Below are positions 16,210 to 23,895 of a stretch of DNA of 64,000 nt, piece by piece. Location: positions 1-64,000 of the forward strand of contig CATZRJ010000001.1 in NCBI GenBank assembly GCA_958423535.1, given 5' to 3'. Position 1 is the stretch's first letter, and each line of letters starts with the position of its first letter. Both the position numbers and the translations under genes were made by a program. The notes below the pieces were generated by a model. It was not told where the DNA came from. It did no database searches and saw only the letters and a program-made list of their open reading frames with translations. The DNA comes from an uncultured Collinsella sp. (lineage in GTDB: Bacteria; Actinomycetota; Coriobacteriia; Coriobacteriales; Coriobacteriaceae).

Positions 16210-17178
16210 ATGAACATTTCACAAGCACTCGAATACGAGCGCCAGCCGTTTATCCCCATGTTTATCTATGGCGATCACGGCGCCATGGAATCCGAGCGTC
16301 AGAAAGGCGAAGAGGCCCTCAAGGTGCTCGAGACCGAGTACTTTACCGCCGAGGACGACCCCGGCTTCGACTTTGCCACCGTGCGCGACCTGGCCGACCG
16401 CAACCGCGACCTGTGCGACCAAATTGGCGAGGCGCGCCTGCGCAACGTGACGCCCGCGACGCTTTCGCGCGGCCTGTCCGACGCCGACACCTGCGCCGCC
16501 ATCGGCAAGATGCAAAAGCGTACCGCCGCGTCCGTCATGCGCGAAATCCGCGGCGACCGCGATGCCCTCGGCGTGGCGTACGCCCGCAAGCCTATCCAGG
16601 GCACGGTGCTCGGCATTGACATCGAGACCACCGGTCGCGCGCCCGAGCGCGGCTACATCATCAACGTGGGCTGGGAGATCATGGATCTCACCAGCGACGC
16701 CGTCCCGCACGACGCCGAGGCACACTACTGCGGCCTGCCCGACATCTACCGCGGCGAGGATGTGCCGTTGTCGAATATCCACCACATCACCTGGGACGAC
16801 ATCGACGGCAAAACGCCCTTCCGCGAGAACAAGGAACTGCAAAAGCAGTTGCTCAAGCTTATGAAGAAGTACCCGTACATGGCGCACAACGCCGCCTTTG
16901 AGGACAGCTGGTTCAAGATCCACCTGGACGGTTACGCCGAGGCACGCCGCGCCGGCAAGATTATCGTCATCGACTCGCGCCAGATCTGCCGCAGCCTGGA
17001 TGCCGATGTGCGCTCGCTCCCCCGCGAGTCCGCGCCCGCTGCACTCGAGAACTGGGCGCGCCGTCGCGGCACCCTCGCCGTCGACGCCAACGAGCAGCAC
17101 CTGGGCCTCGACGACACCGACCTTATGCTCCGCACGGTGCAGGCCGAGTTCAACCTCAAGAACCTATTTGCCAAGTAG
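16210..17178 (+). CDS. DnaQ-like 3'-5' exonuclease domain protein
   Basis: A 322-residue protein with an N-terminal helical region (1-130) and a C-terminal DEDDh exonuclease domain. Exo I is GIDIETTG (about 136-143), Exo II is AHNAAFEDSW (about 224-233) and Exo III is HLGLDDTD with the His-x4-Asp spacing of the DEDDh class (about 297-304). It probably trims DNA or RNA 3' ends. I chose ATG 16210, which has AAGGAG 6 nt upstream. No polymerase gene is nearby. A 12-bp tandem duplication surrounds the stop codon (GCCAAGTAG repeated). It is followed by a terminator. Confidence 0.85.
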   Translation: MNISQALEYERQPFIPMFIYGDHGAMESERQKGEEALKVLETEYFTAEDDPGFDFATVRDLADRNRDLCDQIGEARLRNVTPATLSRGLSDADTCAAIGKMQKRTAASVMREIRGDRDALGVAYARKPIQGTVLGIDIETTGRAPERGYIINVGWEIMDLTSDAVPHDAEAHYCGLPDIYRGEDVPLSNIHHITWDDIDGKTPFRENKELQKQLLKLMKKYPYMAHNAAFEDSWFKIHLDGYAEARRAGKIIVIDSRQICRSLDADVRSLPRESAPAALENWARRRGTLAVDANEQHLGLDDTDLMLRTVQAEFNLKNLFAK

Positions 17179-17276
17179 ATTGCCAAGTAGAGGCGCCATT
17201 CGCGAGCAATACTTGCCGGGCCATAGCGCCTGTGCAAAAGCGACACGCCGAGGCGTCCCTCTCAAGCAACGCAATG

Positions 17277-17306
17277 CGGGTCGATATCCAAGTGGATATC
17301 GACCCG
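17277..17306 (+). terminator. Rho-independent terminator after the exonuclease gene
   Basis: A perfect 13-bp stem CGGGTCGATATCC (17277-17289) with 17294-17306, loop AAGT, followed by TTTTTGC. Confidence 0.92.
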
Positions 17307-17417
17307 TTTTTGCACGTCGCCAGGGCACCCACGTTGGCACCGGCGGCCCTATCCGCGCCCACCAATGCCCTAAGCCGCCACTAGGCCATTCGATAGCAAA
17401 ATATTTCGCGAATTATA

Positions 17418-17477
17418 TTGACATATGAACATGCGCTCATATAATCGGAAGTAAGTTATATGAGCGCATGTTCATAT
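17418..17477 (+). promoter_or_regulatory. Promoter with twin SmtB/ArsR-type operators
   Basis: A near-consensus promoter is visible: TTGACA (17418-17423), a 16-bp spacer and TATAAT (17440-17445). The spacer is an operator, ATATGAACATGCGCTCATAT (17423-17442). A second site at 17458-17477 is its exact reverse complement. Both resemble the 12-2-12 sites of SmtB/CadC repressors. The encoded ArsR protein at 17492 almost certainly binds here, blocking RNA polymerase when metal is absent. Confidence 0.85.
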
Positions 17478-17491
17478 GAAAGGATATTGCA

Positions 17492-17860
17492 ATGAGCGAA
17501 CACGCTGATGAAATAAAGTCCAGCATCGACGCCACCATCGTGCCCGACGTCCCCACCACCTGCTCGCCCGAGGACCTTCCCGACGAGGAGCTGCTGTACG
17601 ACCTCGCCGACCTGTTCAAGGTTTTCAGCGACACCACGCGCATCAAGATCCTTTACGCCCTCATGGGCCGCGAACTCTGCGTGGCAGATATCGCCGAAGC
17701 GACCGAGACCTCGCAGTCTGCGGTGTCGCACCAGCTGCGCACGCTCAAGCAGTCGCACCTGGTTAAATTCCGACGCGACGGCCGCAACATTCTCTACTCG
17801 CTCGCCGACGATCATGTCTATACCATGCTCAACCAGGGCATGAGCCACATCTGCGAATAG
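17492..17860 (+). CDS. ArsR/SmtB-family metal-responsive repressor
   Basis: A 122-residue winged-helix repressor. The core from LADLFKVFSDTTRIKILYAL (about 39-58) through the recognition helix TSQSAVSHQLRTL (about 73-85) to the wing is typical of ArsR/SmtB. A Cys in RELCVAD (about 64-70) and His/Asp residues near the C-terminal DDHVYTML helix resemble the alpha-5 zinc site of SmtB and CzrA. It probably releases DNA on zinc, cadmium or lead binding. The gene is first in an operon with the HMA protein and the P1B-ATPase and has two operators in its own promoter, with a third before the ATPase gene. Confidence 0.92.
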   Translation: MSEHADEIKSSIDATIVPDVPTTCSPEDLPDEELLYDLADLFKVFSDTTRIKILYALMGRELCVADIAEATETSQSAVSHQLRTLKQSHLVKFRRDGRNILYSLADDHVYTMLNQGMSHICE

Positions 17861-17923
17861 CGATCAACCACGGTACCAGCGCGGCTTGCACCCAAGCCGC
17901 AAAAACAGGGAAAGGAACCCACC

Positions 17924-18142
17924 ATGAAAAAGCAGTTCAAGCTCGACGAGATCGACTGCGCCAACTGCGCGCGTGAGCTTCAGGACGAGCTGGCCAAGCT
18001 CGATGGCGTCAAGTCCGTTTCGGTCAACTTTATGACCCAGAAGTTGACGCTCGAGGCCGACGACGCCGAGTTCGACGAGGTCCTTGACCGCGTCGTGGAG
18101 TTCACCGCCGACGCCGAGCCGGACTGCGAGATCATTCTCTAG
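17924..18142 (+). CDS. Heavy-metal-associated (HMA) domain protein
   Basis: A 72-residue single HMA domain with the metal-binding CxxC in IDCANCA (residues 10-16). It has the ferredoxin-like length and the hydrophobic pattern of CopZ and of the N-terminal domains of P1B-ATPases. The large ATPase encoded downstream lacks such a domain at its own N-terminus and starts with a Lys-rich segment instead, so this protein may serve as its detached metal donor or sensor. The start ATG has AAAGGAA upstream. The gene is 63 bp after the repressor gene, in the same operon. Confidence 0.9.
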   Translation: MKKQFKLDEIDCANCARELQDELAKLDGVKSVSVNFMTQKLTLEADDAEFDEVLDRVVEFTADAEPDCEIIL

Positions 18143-18162
18143 CCTGCGCATACGCTGACCCG

Positions 18163-18188
18163 CAAGGCCGCGCTTGCCGCGGCCTTTG
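18163..18188 (+). terminator. Attenuator-like hairpin between the HMA and ATPase genes
   Basis: A GC-rich stem CAAGGCCGCG with CGCGGCCTTTG, loop of about 5 nt, ending in TTTG. It could partly terminate the upstream transcript, since the ATPase gene has its own operator immediately after. Confidence 0.55.
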
Positions 18189-18199
18189 CTCGCGAAATT

Positions 18200-18219
18200 A
18201 TATGAGCGAGTGTTCATAC
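18200..18219 (+). promoter_or_regulatory. Third SmtB/ArsR-type operator
   Basis: ATATGAGCGAGTGTTCATAC differs from the operator at 17458-17477 at only three positions. It lies 22 bp upstream of the P1B-ATPase start, and suggests separate metal control of that gene. Confidence 0.75.
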
Positions 18220-18241
18220 ATTCAAATGGGAGGTTTAAATC

Positions 18242-20194
18242 ATGGCAGCCGCCGATCCCACAAAGAAAAAGAAAAAGCGCAAGAAGAAAGAGTCCCTTGA
18301 GCATAAGCGTAACCGCATCCTGGTAGCACTGGGCATTTTTGCCGTCGTTTATGCCCTCGACGAGCTCGGCGCTCTCACTATCGCATTTGGGGAGCCCGGC
18401 AACATCTACGCCAGCTTCGCGCTGTTCCTCGTGCCGTTTTTGATTGCCGGCTACGACGTACTGCAAAAGGCATTCAATAACATCCGCCGCGGCAAGGCCT
18501 TCGACGAAAGCTTCCTCATGGCCGTCGCGACCATCGGCGCGTTTGCCATGGTGCTCTTCCCCGACACCGACCCGCACATGGCCGAAGGCGCCGCCGTCAT
18601 GCTGTTCTACCAGGTCGGCGAGCTGTTTCAGGCGTACGCCGTGGGCAAGAGCCGCAAATCGATCAGTGCCATGATGGACATCGCGCCCGACTACGCCAAC
18701 ATCGAGCAACCCGACGGCACACTCGAGCAGGTCTTCCCCGATGACATCGCCGTCGGCACCGTCATCGTCGTCAAGCCCGGCGAGCGCGTGCCTATCGATG
18801 GCGTCATCATCGAGGGCGAGACGCAACTCGACACCGCCGCCCTTACCGGCGAATCGATCCCCCGCCCGGCCAAAACCGGAGACGATATCATCAGCGGCTG
18901 CATCAACATGACGGGTCTCATCCACGTGCGCACCCTCAAGCCATTTGGCGAGTCCACCGTCGCGCGCGTCCTGGAGCTCGTGGAAAACGCCAGCGAAAAG
19001 AAGGCGCGTACCGAGAACTTCATCACACGCTTTGCCCGCGTTTACACGCCCGCCGTCACCGGCGCGGCCGCGGTACTCGCGCTCGGCGGCGGCTTGGTCA
19101 CCGGCGCCTGGTCCGACTGGATCCTGCGCGGCCTGACCTTCCTGGTCGTCAGCTGCCCGTGCGCGCTCGTGATCAGCGTCCCGCTCAGCTTCTTTGGCGG
19201 CATCGGCGGCGCATCCAAGCTGGGCGTCCTCATCAAGGGCTCCAACTACCTCGAAACGCTCGCCGATGTGGATACCGTCGTCTTTGACAAGACCGGCACG
19301 CTCACCAACGGCACGTTTTCGGTCGTGGCGGTACACCCCGAGGCCGGCTATACCGAACAGTCGCTGCTCGAAGTCGCGGCCCTCGCCGAGTCGTTCTCCG
19401 ATCACCCCATCGCACGGTCCATACGTGCCGCCTACCAGGGTGAGCTCGACCAGAATCGCGTGAGCGACTCCGCCAATGTCGCGGGTCACGGTTTCACGGC
19501 AACCATCGACGGCAAGCGCGTCGTCGTCGGCAATGCCAAGATGCTTGCTGCGGCCGGTATCGACGCTCCCAATTGCGAGGTCGTCGGTACGATCCTCCAT
19601 GTACTGGTCGATGACACGTACGCCGGCCATATCGTAATTGCCGACACCATAAAGACCGATGCCGAGCAGGCGATTCGCGACTTGCACGCTGCCGGCGTCA
19701 AACGCACCGTCATGCTCACGGGCGACCGCGAGGAGGTTGCGGCGTCTGTGGCCGAGCAGCTAGGACTCGACGAGTTCCACGCTCAGCTCATGCCAGGCGA
19801 CAAGGTCGAGCGCGTCGAGGCATTGCTGGCGGTCGAATCGGGCAAGGGCAAGCTCGCCTTTGTCGGTGACGGTATCAACGATGCGCCCGTGCTCACCCGT
19901 GCAGACGTTGGCATTGCCATGGGCGCCATGGGCTCGGACGCCGCAATTGAGGCTGCCGACGTCGTGCTCATGGACGATAAACCGTCCAACATTTCCCGCG
20001 CTATCCGCGTGGCGCGCAAGACCATGACGATCGTTTGGCAGAACATCATCTTTGCACTGGGCATTAAGCTGCTGATTCTGGTGCTCGCGGCGCTGGGTAT
20101 CGCCAATATGTGGCTCGCCGTCTTTGGCGACGTGGGCGTAGCGATCATCGCCATCCTGAACGCCATGCGCGCGATGGGTGTCAAGAACCTGTAG
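18242..20194 (+). CDS. Zn/Cd/Pb-type heavy-metal translocating P1B-ATPase
   Basis: A 650-residue metal-exporting ATPase of the ZntA/CadA group. After a very Lys-rich N-terminus (residues 6-18) come about eight membrane segments. The ion motif SCPCALVIS lies near 302-310, the phosphorylation site FDKTGTLTNG near 347-356, the HP motif region SDHPIAR near 391-397 and the hinge GDGINDAP near 543-550. These features mark ATP-driven efflux of soft divalent metals. There is no N-terminal HMA domain; a separate HMA protein is encoded just upstream. GGGAGG precedes the ATG. Control by the ArsR-type repressor is inferred from the shared operator. Confidence 0.93.
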   Translation: MAAADPTKKKKKRKKKESLEHKRNRILVALGIFAVVYALDELGALTIAFGEPGNIYASFALFLVPFLIAGYDVLQKAFNNIRRGKAFDESFLMAVATIGAFAMVLFPDTDPHMAEGAAVMLFYQVGELFQAYAVGKSRKSISAMMDIAPDYANIEQPDGTLEQVFPDDIAVGTVIVVKPGERVPIDGVIIEGETQLDTAALTGESIPRPAKTGDDIISGCINMTGLIHVRTLKPFGESTVARVLELVENASEKKARTENFITRFARVYTPAVTGAAAVLALGGGLVTGAWSDWILRGLTFLVVSCPCALVISVPLSFFGGIGGASKLGVLIKGSNYLETLADVDTVVFDKTGTLTNGTFSVVAVHPEAGYTEQSLLEVAALAESFSDHPIARSIRAAYQGELDQNRVSDSANVAGHGFTATIDGKRVVVGNAKMLAAAGIDAPNCEVVGTILHVLVDDTYAGHIVIADTIKTDAEQAIRDLHAAGVKRTVMLTGDREEVAASVAEQLGLDEFHAQLMPGDKVERVEALLAVESGKGKLAFVGDGINDAPVLTRADVGIAMGAMGSDAAIEAADVVLMDDKPSNISRAIRVARKTMTIVWQNIIFALGIKLLILVLAALGIANMWLAVFGDVGVAIIAILNAMRAMGVKNL

Positions 20195-20210
20195 CGTTCG
20201 TGGGCTGTCC

Positions 20211-20339
20211 GGCCGGGGTCGGGCTTGGTTTTGAAAACGTCCTCGACCAATGAAGTGCCCCCGTTCTGCTCCTACGGAGCTACGAACGGGGGCACTTCTG
20301 GTCTGCGGAATGTTTTCAAAACCAAGCCCGGCCCCGGCC
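20211..20339. repeat. 129-bp near-perfect palindrome after the ATPase gene
   Basis: Arms of about 57 bp on each side (GGCCGGGGTCGGGCTTGG on the left and its complement on the right, with inner AAGTGCCCCCGTTC) surround a loop that itself holds GCTCCTACGGAGC. Mismatches cluster at 20239-20250. It starts 17 bp after the stop codon. It could be a terminator or a short mobile palindrome. Confidence 0.75.
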
Positions 20340-20475
20340 TGCGGTGACGTTGCTGATGGTTCTTGGGCATCGCTTGCTGGCGGGGTTCCTTTGCTGAAAT
20401 AGACTTGGCCGAAAGGGCCGCTGGTCCCGATCGCTAGTTCGCGCTTTGCGTGAACTCCGCGCTACTGTGGGTCAG

Positions 20476-20865
20476 TTAGGCTTCTGTTGTTGAACCCGCT
20501 ACATCTTCCCGGCCCAACATCGCCCTCAGCTTCTCAAAGCTCTCCTCACTCAGACAATGTTCCATGTGGCAGCCCTCTTGGGAGGCAACCTCGGGCGCTA
20601 CACCTGCGTCCTCTAGCAGCCCCACAAAAAAGCAATGGCGCTCCCACATTTCACGAGCGACCTCAAGACCGCGTTCCGTCAGATGTACATCGCGTTTGCC
20701 CATCTCCACGTAGCCGTTGCTTTCCAGGGTCGCCATGGCCTTGGAGACGCTTGCCTTGGTCACACCCAAGTATTCGGCGACGTCGATTGAGCGTACCGTG
20801 CCTTGGTGCTGCGACAGCACGTAGATCGATTCGAGATAGTCTTCTCCGGATTCACGCAGGGCCAT
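20476..20865 (-). CDS. DtxR/MntR-family metal-dependent transcriptional regulator
   Basis: A 129-residue regulator with the family N-terminus ESGEDYLESIYVL (metal ligands Asp 9 and Glu 12), a helix-turn-helix with YLGVTKASVSKAMATL (about 32-47) and a dimerisation domain with the ligand cluster EGCHMEHCLS (about 96-105). The length fits MntR-like proteins without an SH3 domain. It probably binds Mn or Fe and represses uptake genes. AAAGG precedes the ATG. It is divergent from nothing obvious in this window; its own upstream region carries repeated AAAGTTAGCC/GCC motifs that could be autoregulatory. The target genes are not in view. Confidence 0.88.
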   Translation of the reverse strand: MALRESGEDYLESIYVLSQHQGTVRSIDVAEYLGVTKASVSKAMATLESNGYVEMGKRDVHLTERGLEVAREMWERHCFFVGLLEDAGVAPEVASQEGCHMEHCLSEESFEKLRAMLGREDVAGSTTEA

Positions 20866-20883
20866 GGGCCGCCTTTCGCGATG

Positions 20884-20976
20884 GCTTCTAGTTAGCCTTT
20901 AGATACTTTTGCTTGATTTACTTTACCGCAAAAGTTGCCCATGTCTTACTACTTTGCCTAAAAGTTAGCCGTGTTT
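20884..20976 (-). promoter_or_regulatory. Upstream region of the DtxR/MntR gene with repeated motifs
   Basis: Within 90 bp there are three related stretches, AGTTAGCCTTTAG (20890 region), AAAAGTTGCCC (20932 region) and GCCTAAAAGTTAGCC (20956-20970). They may be binding sites for the regulator itself. The assignment rests only on repetition and position. Confidence 0.3.
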
Positions 20977-21003
20977 CACAAAACGTGCGGGACGAAAACA
21001 AAA

Positions 21004-21031
21004 TGGGGACGCCCCGCAAGGAGTGTCCCCA
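21004..21031 (-). terminator. Terminator of the HAD gene with GGGGAC-type stem
   Basis: Arms TGGGGAC (21004-21010) and GTCCCCA (21025-21031), with a partly paired GC-rich centre, are followed on the minus strand by TTTTGTTTT. It lies 23 bp after the stop codon at 21054. Its GGGAC arm is shared with other palindromic repeats in the window. Confidence 0.75.
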
Positions 21032-21053
21032 GGCGCCGGGTGACGGCCCGCAG

Positions 21054-21824
21054 CTACATCAGACCAAAGTGCTTCGCGGCGTTGTAGATGCCGTCGTCGT
21101 CCACGGCGGTCGTAACGTAGGTCGCTGCAGCCTTCACGGTCTCTTGCGCGTTGCCCATGGCCACGCTCGTGCCCACGGCGGCAAACATCGACAGGTCGTT
21201 CTCGCCATCGCCAAAGGCAATCGCCTCGCTCGCTTCGATGCCCAGGCGCTCCAGCGTTGCCGCCACACCCAGGTCCTTGCCGCCGTTGGCCGGAATAATG
21301 TCGCAGAACAGGTCGCACCAGCGCGTGGTTGTAGAATGCGACAGGACATCGGTAACTATGCCCTGGTCGGCCGGGTCCACAAAGGCGCAGAACTGGTAAA
21401 CCGGTGCATCGAAAGCATGCTCAAAAGGCTCCTCGTGATACGAGATTCCGGCATTGTCGGCAGCCGCCACCACGCGCTTGGACAGACGGTTCACAAACGA
21501 GTTCTCGCCCTGCATGCACAGCGAGTCGTAGCGACCCTGCGCCACCTGGCCCACGATCGCCGCGACGTCCTCCGGATCAATTGCGCAACTGCGGTAAACG
21601 CCGTCAGCGTCAAAACAGTGCTGACCCGAAAGCGTAATGTACGCATCCCATCCCAAGTCGAACAGCCAATCCGGCATCTGGTAGGTCGGGCGACCCGTGG
21701 CGATTACGCACGCGATCCCCTGCTCGCGAAAGCTGTCGAGCACCTGCTGCGCCGACGCCGGAATCTGGTGAGTCTTAAAGCTCAGCAGCGTGCCGTCGAT
21801 ATCGAAAAATGCGGCCTTGATCAT
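21054..21824 (-). CDS. HAD-superfamily hydrolase, Cof-type
   Basis: A 256-residue Cof-type (IIB) HAD phosphatase. Motif I is FFDIDGTLL (residues 6-14), motif II is CVIATGRP near 35-42, the Lys is in the GGKDLG stretch near 180-185, and motif IV is AFGDGENDLSMF near 202-213. The large C2 cap lies between motifs II and III. Family members dephosphorylate sugar phosphates, FMN precursors or PLP; the specificity is unknown. It begins 6 bp after the ABC-F stop codon, in the same minus-strand unit, and ends at a hairpin terminator. Confidence 0.88.
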   Translation of the reverse strand: MIKAAFFDIDGTLLSFKTHQIPASAQQVLDSFREQGIACVIATGRPTYQMPDWLFDLGWDAYITLSGQHCFDADGVYRSCAIDPEDVAAIVGQVAQGRYDSLCMQGENSFVNRLSKRVVAAADNAGISYHEEPFEHAFDAPVYQFCAFVDPADQGIVTDVLSHSTTTRWCDLFCDIIPANGGKDLGVAATLERLGIEASEAIAFGDGENDLSMFAAVGTSVAMGNAQETVKAAATYVTTAVDDDGIYNAAKHFGLM

Positions 21825-21830
21825 CCTTAC

Positions 21831-23690
21831 CTACTCCTCGCCCTCGAGCTTCTCGCTCGCCTCGAGCCACGCCATCTCCAACTCGTCCATGACGGCGTGG
21901 GCCTCGTCGATCTTTGCCTGCTGCTCGCCCAGCGCCGTGTAGTTGGTGGGATCGACCTGGGCCATCGCGGTCTCGGCCTCCTCCACGCGGGCGCGCTGCG
22001 TCTCCATCTTGCGCTCGAGCGAGCTCACCTCGCGGCGGAGCTTCTGGCGCTCGGCGTTGGAAAGGCCATTGGGCTGACCGCTCGACTTGGGTTTTTCGGC
22101 CGCAGCTGCCGCAGCACCGGTGTCGAACGTGCCGGTCTTGGCACTCGGCGCACCCACGGGCTCGCCCTCGGCGGTGGCGTTGCACAGGCGCAGGTACTGG
22201 TCGACGCCGCCGGGCATATGCGTCAGGTGACCGTCGATCAGCGCCCACTGCTGGTCGGTCACGCGCTCCATCAAGAAGCGGTCGTGTGTCACCAGGATCA
22301 ACGTGCCGGGCCAGCCGTCGAGCAGGTCCTCGACAATCGCCAGCATGTCGGTATCCAGGTCGTTGCCGGGCTCGTCCAGGATGAGCACGTTGGGCTCGTC
22401 CAGGATCGTCAGCAGCAGCGACAGGCGACGGCGCTGGCCGCCCGAAAGATCGCCGATGCGGCTCCAGAGCTGCTGCGTCGTAAAGCCCAGGCGCTCGCAG
22501 AGCTTCTCGGGCGAAGTCTCCTTGCCGTCGATGACGTAGTACTTCTTATAGTTGCCGAGCACCTCGCGGATCGTGTCGCCCATGTAGGGTTCGAGCTCCT
22601 CGAGCTGCTGCGACAGCACGCCAAAGCGCACCGTCTGGCCAATCTTCACACGGCCGCGCAGGGGCGCGATCTTGCCTTGGATCACGTCGAGCAGCGTCGA
22701 CTTGCCGGCGCCGTTCTCGCCCAAAAGACCATAGCGGTCGCCCGCGCCGATGAGCCAGGTCACGTCGGAGAGCACCTGCTTGGGCGCGCCATCGGTATCC
22801 GTATAGCCGGCGTCCACGTCGACCACGTCGATAACCTGCTTGCCCAGGCGGCTCACCGCCAGGCGCTTGAGCTCCAGCTCGTCGCGCACGGGCGGCACGT
22901 CGGCGATGAGCTCGCGAGCGGCATCCACGCGAAACTTGGGCTTGGTGGAACGCGCCTGGGCACCGCGGCTCAGCCACGCGAGCTCCTTGCGTGCCATGTT
23001 GCGACGGCGCTCCTCGGTAACCGCGGCCATGCGGTCGCGCTCTACGCGCTGCAGGATGTATGCCGAATAGCCGCCCTCGAAGGGATCGACCTGGCCGTCG
23101 TGAACCTCCCACATGCTGGTGCAGACCTCGTCCAAGAACCAGCGGTCGTGCGTGACCACGAGCATCGCGCCCTGTCCGCGCTGCCAGCGGGCCTTTAAGT
23201 GACGCGCGAGCCAGTTGATGGTGCGCATGTCCAGGTGGTTGGTGGGCTCGTCGAGCATGAGCACGTCGTAGTCGCCGATCAGCAGGCGCGCAAGGTCCAC
23301 GCGACGGCGCTGGCCACCCGAAAGCTCGCCCACCGTGCCCTCCCAGGGCACATCGCTAATAAGGCCAGCCAGAATCTGGCGCGTACGCGGACTCGACGCC
23401 CACTCGTACTCGGGCGTGTCGCCGACGACGGCATGATGCACGGTGTCGGTATCGACCAGGTTGTCCTTTTGGCCGAGCAATCCGATCGTGGTGTCGCGGC
23501 GGTGCGTCACGCGGCCGTCGTCGGGCTCCAGCGTGCCGGCGAGCACACTCAGCAGCGTCGACTTGCCGTCGCCGTTTTTACCGACGATACCAATACGGTC
23601 GCCCTCGTCCACGCCGAGCGTCACGTTATCGAAAATATGCTTGGTGGGAAACTCTAGGCTGACGGAATCGCATCCCAAAAGAATCGCCAT
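21831..23690 (-). CDS. ABC-F family ATPase (Uup-like)
   Basis: A 619-residue soluble protein with two ABC ATPase domains and no membrane segment. The first domain has GIVGKNGDGKS (about 35-45) and LSGGQRRRVDLARLL; the second has GLLGENGAGKS and LSGGQRRRLSLLL. The two are joined by a basic linker, and the C-terminal 80 residues form a coiled coil as in Uup. ABC-F proteins act on the ribosome in translation rescue, or in some cases in antibiotic protection; here a housekeeping role is more likely. I chose ATG 23690, with AGGAG upstream. It is followed by the HAD gene after 6 bp. Confidence 0.9.
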   Translation of the reverse strand: MAILLGCDSVSLEFPTKHIFDNVTLGVDEGDRIGIVGKNGDGKSTLLSVLAGTLEPDDGRVTHRRDTTIGLLGQKDNLVDTDTVHHAVVGDTPEYEWASSPRTRQILAGLISDVPWEGTVGELSGGQRRRVDLARLLIGDYDVLMLDEPTNHLDMRTINWLARHLKARWQRGQGAMLVVTHDRWFLDEVCTSMWEVHDGQVDPFEGGYSAYILQRVERDRMAAVTEERRRNMARKELAWLSRGAQARSTKPKFRVDAARELIADVPPVRDELELKRLAVSRLGKQVIDVVDVDAGYTDTDGAPKQVLSDVTWLIGAGDRYGLLGENGAGKSTLLDVIQGKIAPLRGRVKIGQTVRFGVLSQQLEELEPYMGDTIREVLGNYKKYYVIDGKETSPEKLCERLGFTTQQLWSRIGDLSGGQRRRLSLLLTILDEPNVLILDEPGNDLDTDMLAIVEDLLDGWPGTLILVTHDRFLMERVTDQQWALIDGHLTHMPGGVDQYLRLCNATAEGEPVGAPSAKTGTFDTGAAAAAAEKPKSSGQPNGLSNAERQKLRREVSSLERKMETQRARVEEAETAMAQVDPTNYTALGEQQAKIDEAHAVMDELEMAWLEASEKLEGEE

Positions 23691-23750
23691 ATGCCCTGCT
23701 CCTTCGTAGAAATTCAACGTTGTCCATGATAGCAGCGAGCCTCACCCCAA

Positions 23751-23785
23751 ACCACCACGAAGGTGCCTGTCCCCTTTGTGGTGGT
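23751..23785. repeat. Family B palindromic repeat, copy 2
   Basis: The stem ACCACCACGAAGG (23751-23763) pairs with CCTTTGTGGTGGT (23773-23785), with one mismatch; the loop is TGCCTGTCC. It is closely related to the copy at 12719-12753 and lies between the ABC-F start and the pst terminator. Confidence 0.75.
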
Positions 23786-23806
23786 CGTTTCGGTCGCAGA
23801 GCAAAA

Positions 23807-23840
23807 AGGCGGGCCATCTCCCGAAAGAGATGACCCGCCT
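23807..23840 (-). terminator. Rho-independent terminator of the pst operon
   Basis: Arms AGGCGGGCCATCTC (23807-23820) and GAGATGACCCGCCT (23827-23840) pair with one mismatch and are followed on the minus strand by TTTTTGC, 56 bp after the pstB stop. Confidence 0.9.
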
Positions 23841-23895
23841 CTCCAATCAGTCCCGTGGCGACCGTGGCCGCCGCGGGCCTCAAGCATGTCCCGGA

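Noticed and set aside
17864..19687. A 607-codon minus-strand frame opposite the metal-resistance genes
   Set aside because: It overlaps the P1B-ATPase and HMA genes in antisense and shows only biased Val/Gly/His-rich composition without motifs.
20913..23198. A 761-codon open frame on the plus strand opposite the HAD and ABC-F genes
   Set aside because: It is antisense to two clearly functional genes with intact motifs, has no recognisable domain, and is the kind of long shadow frame expected in high-GC DNA.
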